Of a stretch of DNA of 64,000 bases, positions 1 through 9,400 are shown piece by piece (within the stretch, counting starts at the first letter, position 1; each line of letters opens with the position of its first letter). The position numbers and the translations under genes are program-made. The stretch is from Citricoccus alkalitolerans (GTDB lineage Bacteria > Actinomycetota > Actinomycetes > Actinomycetales > Micrococcaceae): NCBI RefSeq assembly GCF_039528175.1, contig NZ_BAAALH010000002.1, positions 806,001-870,000 of the forward strand, written 5' to 3'. The notes beneath the pieces were generated by a model, which worked only from the letters and a program-made list of their open reading frames with translations, was not told the DNA's origin and ran no database searches.

Positions 1-745
1 TGTCCGGGGTGGGGTCGGTGATCTCGCCGGCGAGCTGTCCGTCGGCGAGCAGGACCACGCGGTCGGCGTAGGCGGCGGCGGCCGGATCGTGGGTGACCAT
101 GATGATGGTCTGCCCCATCTCCCGGGAGGAGCGCCGCAACAGGGAGAGCACCTCGGCGCCGGTGGCGGAGTCCAGGTTGCCGGTCGGCTCGTCGCCGAAC
201 ACCACGTCCGGGCGGGTCAGCAGGGCCCGGGCCACGGCCACGCGCTGCTGCTGTCCGCCGGAGAGTTGGTGGGGCTTGTGCTTGAGCCGATCCGTCAGCC
301 CGAGGACCCCCACGACGTCGGCCATCCAGGCCCGGTCCACCGGCTTGCCGGCCAGGTCCAGGGGCAGCACGATGTTCTGCTCGGCCGTCAGGGTGGGGAC
401 CAGGTTGAAAGCCTGGAAGACGAAGCCGATGCGGTCGCGGCGCAGGCGGGTCAGCTCGGTGTCGTTCAGACCGGTGATCTCCTGGCTGCCGAGGACGATG
501 GAGCCGGAGTTCGCAGTGTCCAGGCCGGCGAGGCAGTGCATGAGAGTGGACTTGCCGGAGCCGGAGGGGCCCATGATGGCGGTGAAGCGTCCCTCGGCGA
601 AGTCCACGTCCACGCCGGCGAGGGCGTGGACCACGGCCTCGCCTTTGCCGTAGGTCTTCACGAGGCCGCGGGCCGAGATGGCGGTCGAGGGCGTGCCGGG
701 GGAAGAGGGAGTGGTGGAGGCGATGACGTCCGTACTGGTATCCAT
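1..745 (-). CDS. ABC transporter ATP-binding protein, MacB/LolD type (3' end cut by window)
   Basis: The frame reads leftward from an ATG at 745 and is still open at base 1, so the C-terminus is missing; about 248 residues are visible. After a Ser/Thr-rich N-terminus (about 25 residues) the translation shows Walker A GPSGSGKST, a Q-loop FVFQAFNL, the ABC signature LSGGQQQRVAVARAL and Walker B with catalytic Glu (VVFGDEPTGNLDS), then the H-loop VTHD. The order and the ...EPTGNLDS... motif are those of MacB/LolD/FtsE-like ATPases, which work with FtsX-like permeases in lipoprotein or peptide export. The permease should lie beyond the left edge. The upstream 183 bases show no clear ribosome binding site. 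Substrate unknown. Confidence 0.9.
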   Translation of the reverse strand, partial: MDTSTDVIASTTPSSPGTPSTAISARGLVKTYGKGEAVVHALAGVDVDFAEGRFTAIMGPSGSGKSTLMHCLAGLDTANSGSIVLGSQEITGLNDTELTRLRRDRIGFVFQAFNLVPTLTAEQNIVLPLDLAGKPVDRAWMADVVGVLGLTDRLKHKPHQLSGGQQQRVAVARALLTRPDVVFGDEPTGNLDSATGAEVLSLLRRSSREMGQTIIMVTHDPAAAAYADRVVLLADGQLAGEITDPTPD

Positions 746-928
746 GACACCCACTCAACCGGTTTCACCGCCGCAATGAATCCACCGACGGGCCCGTTCC
801 GTGGCCGATCAGGGTCATCCTCAGGGATGACTCGGGGTCCTCCCGGACTCAGGGGTAGCATTCGACGGTGCGGGGGCCGAGACCGGAGCCCGTGAACAGG
901 GATGTCCAGCAGAAAGTGGAGGCCGTCA

Positions 929-2401
929 GTGGATGTGGTCATGGCGGCTCTGCCGATCGTGCTGACCCTTGGACTACTCCCGACGAAACTACCCTCCTGG
1001 GTGGCGCCCGGTGCCGGCTTGAGCGCCGCCTTGGTGATCGCCGTAGCCTGGTTCTCCACGCCGTGGGCTGACCTGGGGGAGGCCTTCGGCGGTGGCGCCG
1101 GGACGGTCGTGGAGGTGCTGGCCATCATCGGCGGTGGCATCCTGCTGTCCCGGGTCATGGACCGCACCGGCGGCCAGCAGCGGATCGCGATCTGGCTCTC
1201 CGCCGGCGGCGGACCCACCGTATCCACGGCGCTGCTGATGGTGACGGGCGTGGTCCCGTTCCTGGAGTCGGTGACGGGCTTCGGAGTGTCCGTGATCATC
1301 GGATTGCCGCTGCTGCTCGCGTTGGGCTTCACGCCCCTGCGGGCCGCGTTGCTCTCCCTGCTCGGCCTGACCGTGGCCCCGTGGGGCTCCATGGCGCCGG
1401 GCACCCTGCTCGGCGCCGAGATCGCCGGTGTCCCGCTGATGGACCTGGGCCTGACCTCCGGAGCATTCAATATCGTGGCCTTCGTGGGCGGGGGCACCCT
1501 GGCCGCCATCGTGGCGGGCCGCGGCTCCCACGAGGCGGGGGCCCACCCGGGTGAGCTGACGTGGAAGGCCTACGCCGTCTGGGCCGGCACCGGATTCACC
1601 GCCGGGCTCGTCCAGGGTTCGGTCATCGTGGTGGCCAACCTGATGCTCGGCACGGCGGTGGCCGGCGCCGTCGGCTCCCTCGTCATGGCGGGACTGTGGG
1701 CCGTGATCATCAGCCGGGGCAAACTCCAGCCCACTCCCTGGCGGTATCTGGCCCCGTACCTGATCCTGCTCCTCGGGACGATCGCCGGACAGGTCATCGA
1801 GCGGACCCTCCTGCCCAATGGCATCGGGGCCGTGTTGGGCTCCCCCGCCCTGTGGTCCATCAGCGGTGCCGTCGCGGGCGTGTGGATCCTGGGCATGGAA
1901 CGGCACCACCGCTGGCTGCTGCCGCGCGAGACCGGGCGGATGTGGCTGGGCACGGCCATCCCGACCGGGCTCTATCTGCTGCTGGGCTACGCCATCTCCG
2001 GTGGTGGGCTGGCGGGCAGCCTGGCCGCCGCGTTGACCTCCCTCGGGGGTGGATTCCTGTTCCTGGTGCCGTGGATCGGCGGACTCGGCGGATACATCAC
2101 TGCCTCCAACACGGGGGCGAACTCCATGTTCGGCGGCACCCAGACCGCCGCCGCGCACGCCCTCGGGGTGGATCCGCTCTGGGTCATGGGCGGGCAGAAC
2201 GCCGCTGCCGGCCTCGGCTGCCTGACGAGCCCCGCCCGGATCGAGCTGGCCTACCGGTTGGCCCAACCCCACGTTCGCGAGGACACTCCCGGGCGGACGC
2301 TCAGCCGGGGCGCCCTGCTGCGGATCACCATGCCGTTCTTCCTGTCCTGCTTGGTGATCTGGGGCTTCGCCTGCCTGCTGCTCCTGCCCGCCGCTGGATG
2401 A
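929..2401 (+). CDS. lctP: L-lactate permease (LctP) family transporter
   Basis: A polytopic membrane protein of about 490 residues, slightly shorter than typical LctP (about 550). Family hallmarks include a helix block with VVPFLESVTGFGVSVIIG, and near the C-terminus ASNTGANSMFGGTQ followed by GGQNAAAGLG, as in LctP/GlcA proton-coupled lactate/glycolate uptake. GTG at 929 is preferred because GTGGAGG lies six bases before it; an ATG at 902 (nine residues longer) has no convincing ribosome site. The gene converges on the response regulator, six bases beyond its stop. Transport of lactate or a related 2-hydroxy acid is inferred from the family; no lactate dehydrogenase is adjacent. Confidence 0.8.
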   Translation: MDVVMAALPIVLTLGLLPTKLPSWVAPGAGLSAALVIAVAWFSTPWADLGEAFGGGAGTVVEVLAIIGGGILLSRVMDRTGGQQRIAIWLSAGGGPTVSTALLMVTGVVPFLESVTGFGVSVIIGLPLLLALGFTPLRAALLSLLGLTVAPWGSMAPGTLLGAEIAGVPLMDLGLTSGAFNIVAFVGGGTLAAIVAGRGSHEAGAHPGELTWKAYAVWAGTGFTAGLVQGSVIVVANLMLGTAVAGAVGSLVMAGLWAVIISRGKLQPTPWRYLAPYLILLLGTIAGQVIERTLLPNGIGAVLGSPALWSISGAVAGVWILGMERHHRWLLPRETGRMWLGTAIPTGLYLLLGYAISGGGLAGSLAAALTSLGGGFLFLVPWIGGLGGYITASNTGANSMFGGTQTAAAHALGVDPLWVMGGQNAAAGLGCLTSPARIELAYRLAQPHVREDTPGRTLSRGALLRITMPFFLSCLVIWGFACLLLLPAAG

Positions 2402-2407
2402 TCCCGG

Positions 2408-3232
2408 CTACGGCGTGACCAGACCCGCCCGGTAGGCCGTCACCACGGCCTGGACGCGGTCACGCGCACCGAGCTTGGCGAGCACCCGGCCCACGTGCGT
2501 CTTCACGGTCGCCTCGGACAGGAAGAGTCCTGCGGCGATCTCCTGGTTGGAGTCACCGCGCGCCATCAACCCGAGCACCTCGCGCTCACGCGGCGTCAGC
2601 GAGTCCACGGCGGCTGTCTCCGACTGGCGCCGATCGTCGGCGGCCTGATCACGGCGCAGGGTCGGTGCCATGTGGTCCAGGAGGCGGCGCGTGGTGGAGG
2701 GGGCGATGACCGCATCGCCACGGTGCACGGTGCGGATCGCCGCAAGCAGCTCCTCCGGGGGCGCATCCTTCAGCAGGAAGCCGGACGCCCCCGCTTCGAT
2801 CGCCTCCAGCGCGTATTCGTCCAGGTCGAAAGTGGTCAGCACCACGATGCGCGGGCCCACCGGTTCCCCGGCCGCGGCACCGCCGAGAGAACTCGGGTGG
2901 GTGGCGCGGCCGCTCCCCAGGCCGGCGGAAGAGGCGCGACCGCCCGAGGTCCCGCGACTGGCAGCGGCCGGCGCGGCGCCGGCGTCGTGCGCCTGGGGCA
3001 GCAGGGCACGCGTCGCCGAGATGCCGTCCATCTGTGGCATCCGGATGTCCATCAGCACCACGTCGGCACTGCGGACGGCCGGGGAGGCCACGGCGTCCCG
3101 GCCATTCGATGCCTCGGCCACGACCTCGAGGTCCGGCTGGGAGTTGATGAGCATGGCCAGGCCGGAGCGGACGAGCTGCTGATCGTCCACCAGGGCCACG
3201 CGAATGGCTGCAACTTGCTGGGTCTCGGTCAC
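2408..3232 (-). CDS. LuxR/NarL-family two-component response regulator
   Basis: About 274 residues from GTG 3232 (AGGAG 11 bases upstream); a GTG at 3289 would add 19 residues but lacks a ribosome site. The N-terminal receiver has VALVDDQQLVRSG and phosphoacceptor region VLMDIRMPQMDG, then VVLTTFD and FLLKDAP. The C-terminal helix-turn-helix is LTPREREVLGLMARG...SEATVKTHV, typical of NarL/LuxR regulators. Oddly, a roughly 40-residue Ala/Gly/Ser-rich stretch interrupts the receiver between the helix after the phosphorylation loop and the strand IVVLTTFD. It follows the histidine kinase gene by about 116 bases in the same direction, so it is the cognate partner. Confidence 0.9.
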   Translation of the reverse strand: MTETQQVAAIRVALVDDQQLVRSGLAMLINSQPDLEVVAEASNGRDAVASPAVRSADVVLMDIRMPQMDGISATRALLPQAHDAGAAPAAASRGTSGGRASSAGLGSGRATHPSSLGGAAAGEPVGPRIVVLTTFDLDEYALEAIEAGASGFLLKDAPPEELLAAIRTVHRGDAVIAPSTTRRLLDHMAPTLRRDQAADDRRQSETAAVDSLTPREREVLGLMARGDSNQEIAAGLFLSEATVKTHVGRVLAKLGARDRVQAVVTAYRAGLVTP

Positions 3233-3348
3233 GTGTCCATCATCTCCTGTCCGGCTCGTCGGGCTGTCCACATCCGGAGGACTTGTCACATGGTGGAACC
3301 GGTGAGGCGAAGTCCTGTGGATCTGGACGGGTGTGCACAGACGCCATC

Positions 3349-4623
3349 TCAGACCTCCTGGTACGGGACGGCGGCGCGGACGGAGAAGCCGCCGCCCTGC
3401 CGGGGTCCGGTCTGGACGGTGCCACCGAACAGGGCGATGCGTTCGCGCAGTCCGAGGAGGCCTTGCTGGGAGCCCTTGGTGGACTCTGAGGCGGCGGCTC
3501 CGCGCCCGTTGTCCGTGACCTCGATCTCGAGGCCGGTGCTGGTCCAGCTCAGCAGCACCGTGGCCCGGGCGTTCGGGCCTCCGTGGCGGACCGTATTGGT
3601 CAGGGACTCCTGAACGGCCCGGTAGGCCGCCAGTTCGCCGCCCGTCGGCAGGGCCCGGCGGGCGCTGCCCTCCACCTCGAAGTCCACGTCCAGGCCGGTC
3701 AGGCGGATGGTGTCGATCAGGTCCTCGAGGTCCACCAGCCCGGGCTGCGGGTGGAACTCGGTGGCCTCCGGTCCGCGCAGCACACCCAGCAAGCGGCGCA
3801 TCTCCCCGAGGGCCTTGCGGCCGGTCTCTGAGATGGTGCCCAGGGTGGCGACGGCGACCTGCGGGTCGTGCGCGCCGGCGTACCGGCCGCCGTCCGCCTG
3901 GGTGATGACGACCTGCAGCGAGTGGGCGACGATGTCATGCATCTCCCGCGCGATGTGGTTCCGCTCGTCCGCGGCCGCCAGCTCGCGTTCCTGGGCCGCC
4001 TCCACCTCGAGCTGCCGGGCCCGGTCCCGCAATTGCTCCATGGCCAGGCGGCGGGTGCGGGCGAGGTCACCGAAGGCCCACGCCGCCAGCACGATCGCCG
4101 CGGCTCCCACGGCGAAGGACACGGCGATCACGGCCTGTTGGGTGGGATCGCCATACATCGACGAGTCGTTGGAGATCAGATCCGCACCCGGATCCAGGAA
4201 GGACGGCGGGGCGTAGGCGATCTTCACCCCGTTGAGCACGGCCCCGGCCAGCGCTGTGCTGATGCCGGCGAACGAAGCCCACCGGGGCCCGTTCGCGGCG
4301 AGGTTGTGCACCATCATTGGCACGATCACGATCGACGGCAGCAGGTCCGGGCCGATCAGTAGCTGCACGAGGCAGAAGAACACCGTGGTGCCGGCCGCCA
4401 GCACGGGTCTCCAGCGGCGGATGGCCCACGGGGCGAGTTGGCCGACGGAGGTGGCGAACGCAAACAGCACCCATGGCAGCGCCGAGGCCTCCGGGTTCCC
4501 CACCGGGGCGGCGGCGCCGATGGAGATCAGGGAGAAGAAGGACACCAACACACAAGCCACCAACACATCCGTGAGGACGGGATGGTCTCGGAAAAAGGTG
4601 TCGATCCGGCGCAGGGGATTCAC
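3349..4623 (-). CDS. Sensor histidine kinase (HisKA_3 / HATPase_c)
   Basis: About 424 residues from GTG 4623, which overlaps the stop of the nitronate monooxygenase gene by four bases (GTGA). The N-terminal half has four to five membrane helices with no large extracellular sensor loop. The dimerisation/phosphoacceptor helix is NHIAREMHDIVAHSLQVV with the conserved His, followed by a GHKL ATPase with N-box ESLTNTVRHGG and DNGRG, and a glycine-rich loop near LLGLRERIALFGG. This is the DesK/NarX-like class that partners NarL regulators, and the regulator gene follows directly. The signal is unknown; a membrane-embedded sensor is likely. Confidence 0.9.
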   Translation of the reverse strand: MNPLRRIDTFFRDHPVLTDVLVACVLVSFFSLISIGAAAPVGNPEASALPWVLFAFATSVGQLAPWAIRRWRPVLAAGTTVFFCLVQLLIGPDLLPSIVIVPMMVHNLAANGPRWASFAGISTALAGAVLNGVKIAYAPPSFLDPGADLISNDSSMYGDPTQQAVIAVSFAVGAAAIVLAAWAFGDLARTRRLAMEQLRDRARQLEVEAAQERELAAADERNHIAREMHDIVAHSLQVVITQADGGRYAGAHDPQVAVATLGTISETGRKALGEMRRLLGVLRGPEATEFHPQPGLVDLEDLIDTIRLTGLDVDFEVEGSARRALPTGGELAAYRAVQESLTNTVRHGGPNARATVLLSWTSTGLEIEVTDNGRGAAASESTKGSQQGLLGLRERIALFGGTVQTGPRQGGGFSVRAAVPYQEV

Positions 4624-5798
4624 GGAGTGAGGTCTCCCAGGATCTCCGCGGCCGGAGCCACACGCGTCTGGGCGGCCCCGACGCCGGCCCACAGGCTCAC
4701 GGCGTCCGCATCACCGGCCGCGGTGGCCGCCGCCCGCAGGGGCTGGGTCAGGAGGTTGACCTCCGGATAGGCGCCGGGGGCATCGGCGTGGTCGCGCATG
4801 AACCGGTTCTCCAGGCCCCGCGCCCAGCGCCCGGAGAACGCCCGCGTCAGCGCGGTGCGGGCGGAGCCGTTGTCGTGGGTGAAGCGGGTACCGTCGGCGG
4901 CCTGCTCCAGGGTCGCGCGTTGCAGGGCGGAGGTGCCGGCTTCCTCTGCCCGCAGGAACGCGGTGCCGCACTGGGCGGCGGCGGCCCCGGCGGCCAGCAC
5001 GGCACGCACCCCGTCGGCGTCCATGATCCCGCCGGCGGCGAACAGGGGGACCTCGGGCCCGACGCCGGCCCGTACCTCGGCGAGTAGCTCGGCCAAGGCG
5101 GTGGTGCCCGGCGCGGCCTGGGGATCGTGGACGGAGCGGTGACCGCCGGATTCAGGCCCCTGGACGCTGAGCACATCGGCGCCGTGGGCCAGGGCGGCGG
5201 TGGCCTCTTCGACGGTGGTCACGGTGACCCCGAGGACGCAGCCGGCGGCGTGCAGGCGGTCGAAGACCTGAGAGGCGGGCAGGCCGAAGGTGAATGTGAC
5301 CAGGGGCCAGGCGCCGGCCGCGGCTGCCTCGAGCTTGGCGTCCCAGCCGTCCATCCCGTCCGGGTCCAGGGGGGTGGCCTGTGAATGGTCGCCGGTCCCG
5401 GGCAGGTTCACACCGAGTGCTGCTGCCTCGGTGAGTAGCGCGGAACGGTACGCGGCCACCTCGGCCGCGCGTCGGCGTCGCGCCTCGGAGCCGGGTGTCT
5501 TGCGGGAGGTGGGGATGGCGGTGTTGGCCGGCTCGGGGACGAAGAGATTGATTCCGATGGTCCGGTCCGTGGCCTGGCGGGCCGCCTCGACGTCCGCGAC
5601 GAGCTGGTCCACCGGACGCATGCCGCCGGCCAGGAAGCCCAGGCCGCCGGCAGCCGAGACCGCTGCGGCGAGCTGCCAGGTGGAGGGTCCGCCGGCCATC
5701 GGCGCGGCGATCACGGGCGCCGCTGGAGGGGTGAACCGCGGGGTGGTGTGAGTGGACGTAGATCCGCTGAGTGGGCCGCCGGGTGAATCAGTGCTCAT
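4620..5798 (-). CDS. Nitronate monooxygenase (2-nitropropane dioxygenase family)
   Basis: A 392-residue TIM-barrel flavoprotein. The start of the barrel has VIAAPMAGGPSTWQLAAAVS and GGLGFLAGG, the FMN-binding hallmark of the family; the middle has VQGPESGGHRSVHD, whose GGHR His is the conserved active-site position; LFAAGGIMDADG and a C-terminal phosphate-binding region follow. Such enzymes oxidise alkyl nitronates to carbonyl compounds and nitrite with FMN and O2. The ATG overlaps the stop of the upstream membrane-protein gene (ATGA at 5795-5798) and its own stop overlaps the kinase start, so the genes are translationally coupled. The link between nitronate detoxification and the two-component system is inference. 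Confidence 0.85.
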   Translation of the reverse strand: MSTDSPGGPLSGSTSTHTTPRFTPPAAPVIAAPMAGGPSTWQLAAAVSAAGGLGFLAGGMRPVDQLVADVEAARQATDRTIGINLFVPEPANTAIPTSRKTPGSEARRRRAAEVAAYRSALLTEAAALGVNLPGTGDHSQATPLDPDGMDGWDAKLEAAAAGAWPLVTFTFGLPASQVFDRLHAAGCVLGVTVTTVEEATAALAHGADVLSVQGPESGGHRSVHDPQAAPGTTALAELLAEVRAGVGPEVPLFAAGGIMDADGVRAVLAAGAAAAQCGTAFLRAEEAGTSALQRATLEQAADGTRFTHDNGSARTALTRAFSGRWARGLENRFMRDHADAPGAYPEVNLLTQPLRAAATAAGDADAVSLWAGVGAAQTRVAPAAEILGDLTP

Positions 5799-6238
5799 GG
5801 GTGGATTCTGGCACGGAGCGCGAGTGCCCGCGTGATGCCGGCCGTGGCGAGCCCCGAGACCAGCATCGCGGCCAGGACGAGCTCCTGGCCGGCCTCCGTG
5901 AACTGGGTCAGGAAGGCACCCACGGCGATCATGGCGATCAGCATGCCCAACAGGGCCGGGCCGCGACCGGTGGACTCGGGGTGGGTGGGGAGGGTCTCGG
6001 CCGCCGGGTCGGTGATGTCCGCGGCGTAGCTGGAGGCCGAGATGACGTGGTGCACGGGCTCGGAGTCGGCCATTCCGTCCGAGGCCGGGATCGTGATGAC
6101 ACGGAGGTCCTCGGCGGGGGTTGCGGTGGTGTTGGAGGCAGCGAAGGTGGCGTCAGTGTGGGTGGCGGTGGAGGGGGCGGCGGACGAGGCGTTGGCATTG
6201 GCGGCGGCGGAGGTGGGGGTGAGGGTCGGCGTGCTCAT
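5795..6238 (-). CDS. Small hypothetical membrane protein
   Basis: About 147 residues from ATG 6238; GGAGG precedes it by only two bases, which is tight, and a GTG at 6280 in frame is an alternative start. The first about 85 residues are Ala/Thr/Ser/Asp-rich and probably disordered; two hydrophobic helices follow (GPALLGMLIAMIAVGAFL and LVLAAMLVSGLATAGI). No recognisable domain. It is the first gene of a coupled operon with nitronate monooxygenase, histidine kinase and response regulator, so it could be an accessory membrane partner of that signalling system, but the sequence gives no direct support for a function. Confidence 0.6.
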   Translation of the reverse strand: MSTPTLTPTSAAANANASSAAPSTATHTDATFAASNTTATPAEDLRVITIPASDGMADSEPVHHVISASSYAADITDPAAETLPTHPESTGRGPALLGMLIAMIAVGAFLTQFTEAGQELVLAAMLVSGLATAGITRALALRARIHP

Positions 6239-6346
6239 GTCCTCCAGAGTGCCCGCCGGGGCCGGTGCCGCAGAAGACACTGGAGGGTGAACCTGGGGCC
6301 CGCGGTGTACAACCAGGGGATGATCCCGCCCGGAACCGGCCCCTAC

Positions 6347-6390
6347 CGTTTTGCGGGCAGGAACTAGTACTAATTGCTGCCCGCAAAACG
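6347..6390. terminator. Perfect 14-bp inverted repeat, likely terminator of the GH65 gene
   Basis: Arms at 6347-6360 (CGTTTTGCGGGCAG) and 6377-6390 are exact reverse complements around a 16-base AT-rich loop that itself contains ACTAGT. The hairpin sits 36 bases past the stop of the leftward HAD-GH65 gene and before the next leftward gene. No T-run follows in that direction, so it is a non-canonical terminator or a palindromic repeat. Confidence 0.6.
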
Positions 6391-6425
6391 AAGGGACGGG
6401 GGTCGGAGAGTGCGTGGGACGTGGA

Positions 6426-9400
6426 TCAGAGGATGCCCAGCCGGTTGGCGTCCGGGGAGACGCACGCCATGGGGTCCGCGGAGGCGGTCAGGGACGGGTG
6501 GCGATTCAGCAGCGGCACGGTCCACTTCTCGCCCGGATGCATGGTCTTGTCCCGCCCCTCCACGTTGAGGTGGATGGGGCGGGCAGAGCCGTCCAGCAAC
6601 TCCAGGGTGATGCAGTACTGGGTGATGCGCACACTCAACGGCTGGCGGCGGAACCGGATGGTGAACTGCAGGCCCGGCAGTTCCACGGGCAGCAGGGGGT
6701 GCAGCCACAGGGTGTCCGCACGGGTCTCCACGCCGGCGTAGCAGCGGATGATCATGTCCACGGTGCCCGCCATGGCCCCCAGGTGGATGCCCTCGCGGGT
6801 GGTGCCGCCCTGGGTGTCGGACAGGTCCGCCTCGAGGGCCTCCTGGAAGAGCTCCCAGGAGCTGGAGCGGTCCGTGCGGGCCGCGACCCAACCGTGGACG
6901 AGCCGGGACAGGGTGGATCCGTGTGAGGTGCGGGCCAGGTAGTAGTCCACGGTGGCGGCGAAGTCCTCCGAGGTGAAGTGGTATCCCATCCGGTCGAGGA
7001 TGCCCTGGAGCTCCTCGGAGGAGAACAGATAGGTAAGCATCAGCACGTCCGCCTGCTTGGAGAGCTTGTAGCGATTCGTGGTGTCGTTCTCGGCCTGCAG
7101 GATGAGGTCGAGCCTCCCGATGTTGCCGTACTTCGCCCGGTAGGCGTCCCAGTCGAACTCCAGCAGGTCCTCATAGCCGTCGAACTGGCTCATGATGCCG
7201 CCGGCCTGGAACGGCACCCGCAGCTTGAGGCTGATGTCCGTCCAACGGTCCAGCTCGTCCTCGAAGACGTCCAGCCATTCGGTCAGTGGGTCGTCCAGTC
7301 CATCCAGCCAGCGCACCAGCCGCACGGTCTCGGAGAGCACCCAGGACAGCAGCACGTTGGTGTAGGCGTTGTTCCGCACACCGGATCCAGGAGCGTCCGG
7401 GTAGCCGTCGTGGTACTCGTCCGGGCCCATCACGCCGTGCAGCTCGTACCGGCCGCGCTCGGGGTTGTCGTGAGTCATGGACACGAAGAACCGGCAGATC
7501 TCCACGAGCATCTCGGCACCGTAGTCCGAGACGAAGGTCTGGTCCTGCGTGGCCTCCACGTAACGCAGCACGGAGTACGCCACGGCCAGGGAGACGTGCC
7601 GCTGGTGGTGCGAGTTGTCCGGCATCCACTGCTGTGAGCGTTCGTTCCACAGTTCAGTGGGGGTCTCCTCGCGGCCGTCGGACCCGGACTGCCACGGGAA
7701 CATGGCGCCCTGGTATCCCTCGGCTTGGGCGTTGGCGCGGGCTTCGCCGAGCCGACGGTAGCGGTACATCAGCAGGCCGCGGGTCAGTTCCGGGCGGCGC
7801 AGCGTCAGCATGGGATAGATGAAGATCTCGTCCCAGAAGATGTGCCCTCGGTAGCCCTCGCCGTGCAGTCCACGGGCGCCCAGACCGGCGTCCAGGTCAC
7901 GGCGCGAGCCGAAGCTGGTCTGCAGCACATGGAAGGTGTGCAGGTTCAGGGCCAGCTGGTGGCGCTGGTTGGCCCCCTTCCGGACCAGGGCCTCGGTCGC
8001 GTCGAGCCGGGTGGCCGGAGGGAGCAGGTGGCCGTGCTGCTCCGGGGCCTGGTCCAGCTTCACGGCGAAGCGGGACCAGTTGATGCCCCACATCTCCTCG
8101 TGATAAGTCAGCAGCTGGCGGAACGAGCTGGTCCGCTCGATGCGCTTGGCCGCGTTGTGCCAGACCGAGGAGATGGCGTGATCGTGGGTATTGGCCACCG
8201 CCGCGATCTTGTCGAACATCACCGGGACGCCCTCGGCGAGCTCAATCTCGATATCGTGTCCGATCACCATGGGACCCAGCTCCACCGGGGTGCGGACCGG
8301 CTCGGGTGCATCGGCGGGGGACTGGAAGCGGGTCCGGGCGGCGGTGGCCACGTGCACCCGGGACTGGTTGGTCACCGTCTCCAGCAGGACGGTCTCCCCA
8401 TCGATCTCCCGGGCCTGGACCGGATCCCAGTGGTCGGAGGCGAGCTCGCGGTCATCGGCCACATTCTGGTTGGACACGCGGCCATCGACCATGGACCTCA
8501 CCGTGGCCGTGCCGCTCCAGTCCTCGGCCTCCACGGTCAGTTCCATGGCGGCCAGGTGGTGGCCGGCGAAGGACTGGAACTGGCGGGTGCTGACCCGGGT
8601 GGTGCGGCCACGCTCATCCCGGAACCGCATGGTGCGGCTCAGCAGGCCCCGGCGCAGGTCCAGCTCCTGGCGGTAGGAGACCATGTTCGGGTTGCCCGGC
8701 ACCAGCTCCTCGCCGTTGTCCAGGGTGACCAGCACGAAGGTCCAGTCGGGGGCGTTGACCATGTGTTCGGTCTCGACCGTCCTGCCCTGGACCGTGGACG
8801 TCAGCCGGTTGAAGACGCCGGCCACGTACGTCCCGGTGTAGTGGGTGGGGCCGGCGGTGGTGCCGGGGACGGAGCCGCGCGTGCCCCAGTAGCCATTGGC
8901 CAGGGCACAGAGGGCTTCCCGGGTGCCCTCCTCCGCCGGGTTGAACTCGTCATAGGCCAGCACCCAGTTCGGGTCGAAGGGCCTGGTGGTGCGCTGCTCC
9001 AGGTGCAGCGTGGCGATGTCCTCCACCACCACGTCCGCGCCGGCGTTCTTGAGCCGGTCCGGGTCCCGCGCCCGGTCCACGCCGACGACCAGGCCGAAGC
9101 CGCCGTCGTGCGCTGCCTGCACTCCGGAGGCCGCGTCCTCGAGGACGATCGCATCCACCGGTTCCACGCCCAGCTGCTGGGCGGCCAGTCGGAACGTTGC
9201 CGGGTCAGGTTTGCCGGGCAGGCCTCGTTCCAGGGCGGAGTTGCCGTCCACCACCACGTCGAAGAGCTTGTCCACGTGGCCCGCTTCCAGCACGGCCGCG
9301 GAGTTGCGGGAGGAGGTGACGAGGGCGGTGGGCACGGAATCGTGGCGCAACTGCGTCAGCAGGGCGAGGGCCTCCGGGAAGACCGCCACGCCCTCGCGCG

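Noticed and set aside
89..895. Open frame on the plus strand at the left edge
   Set aside because: It is antisense to the ABC ATPase, whose Walker A, signature and Walker B motifs read in order on the minus strand.
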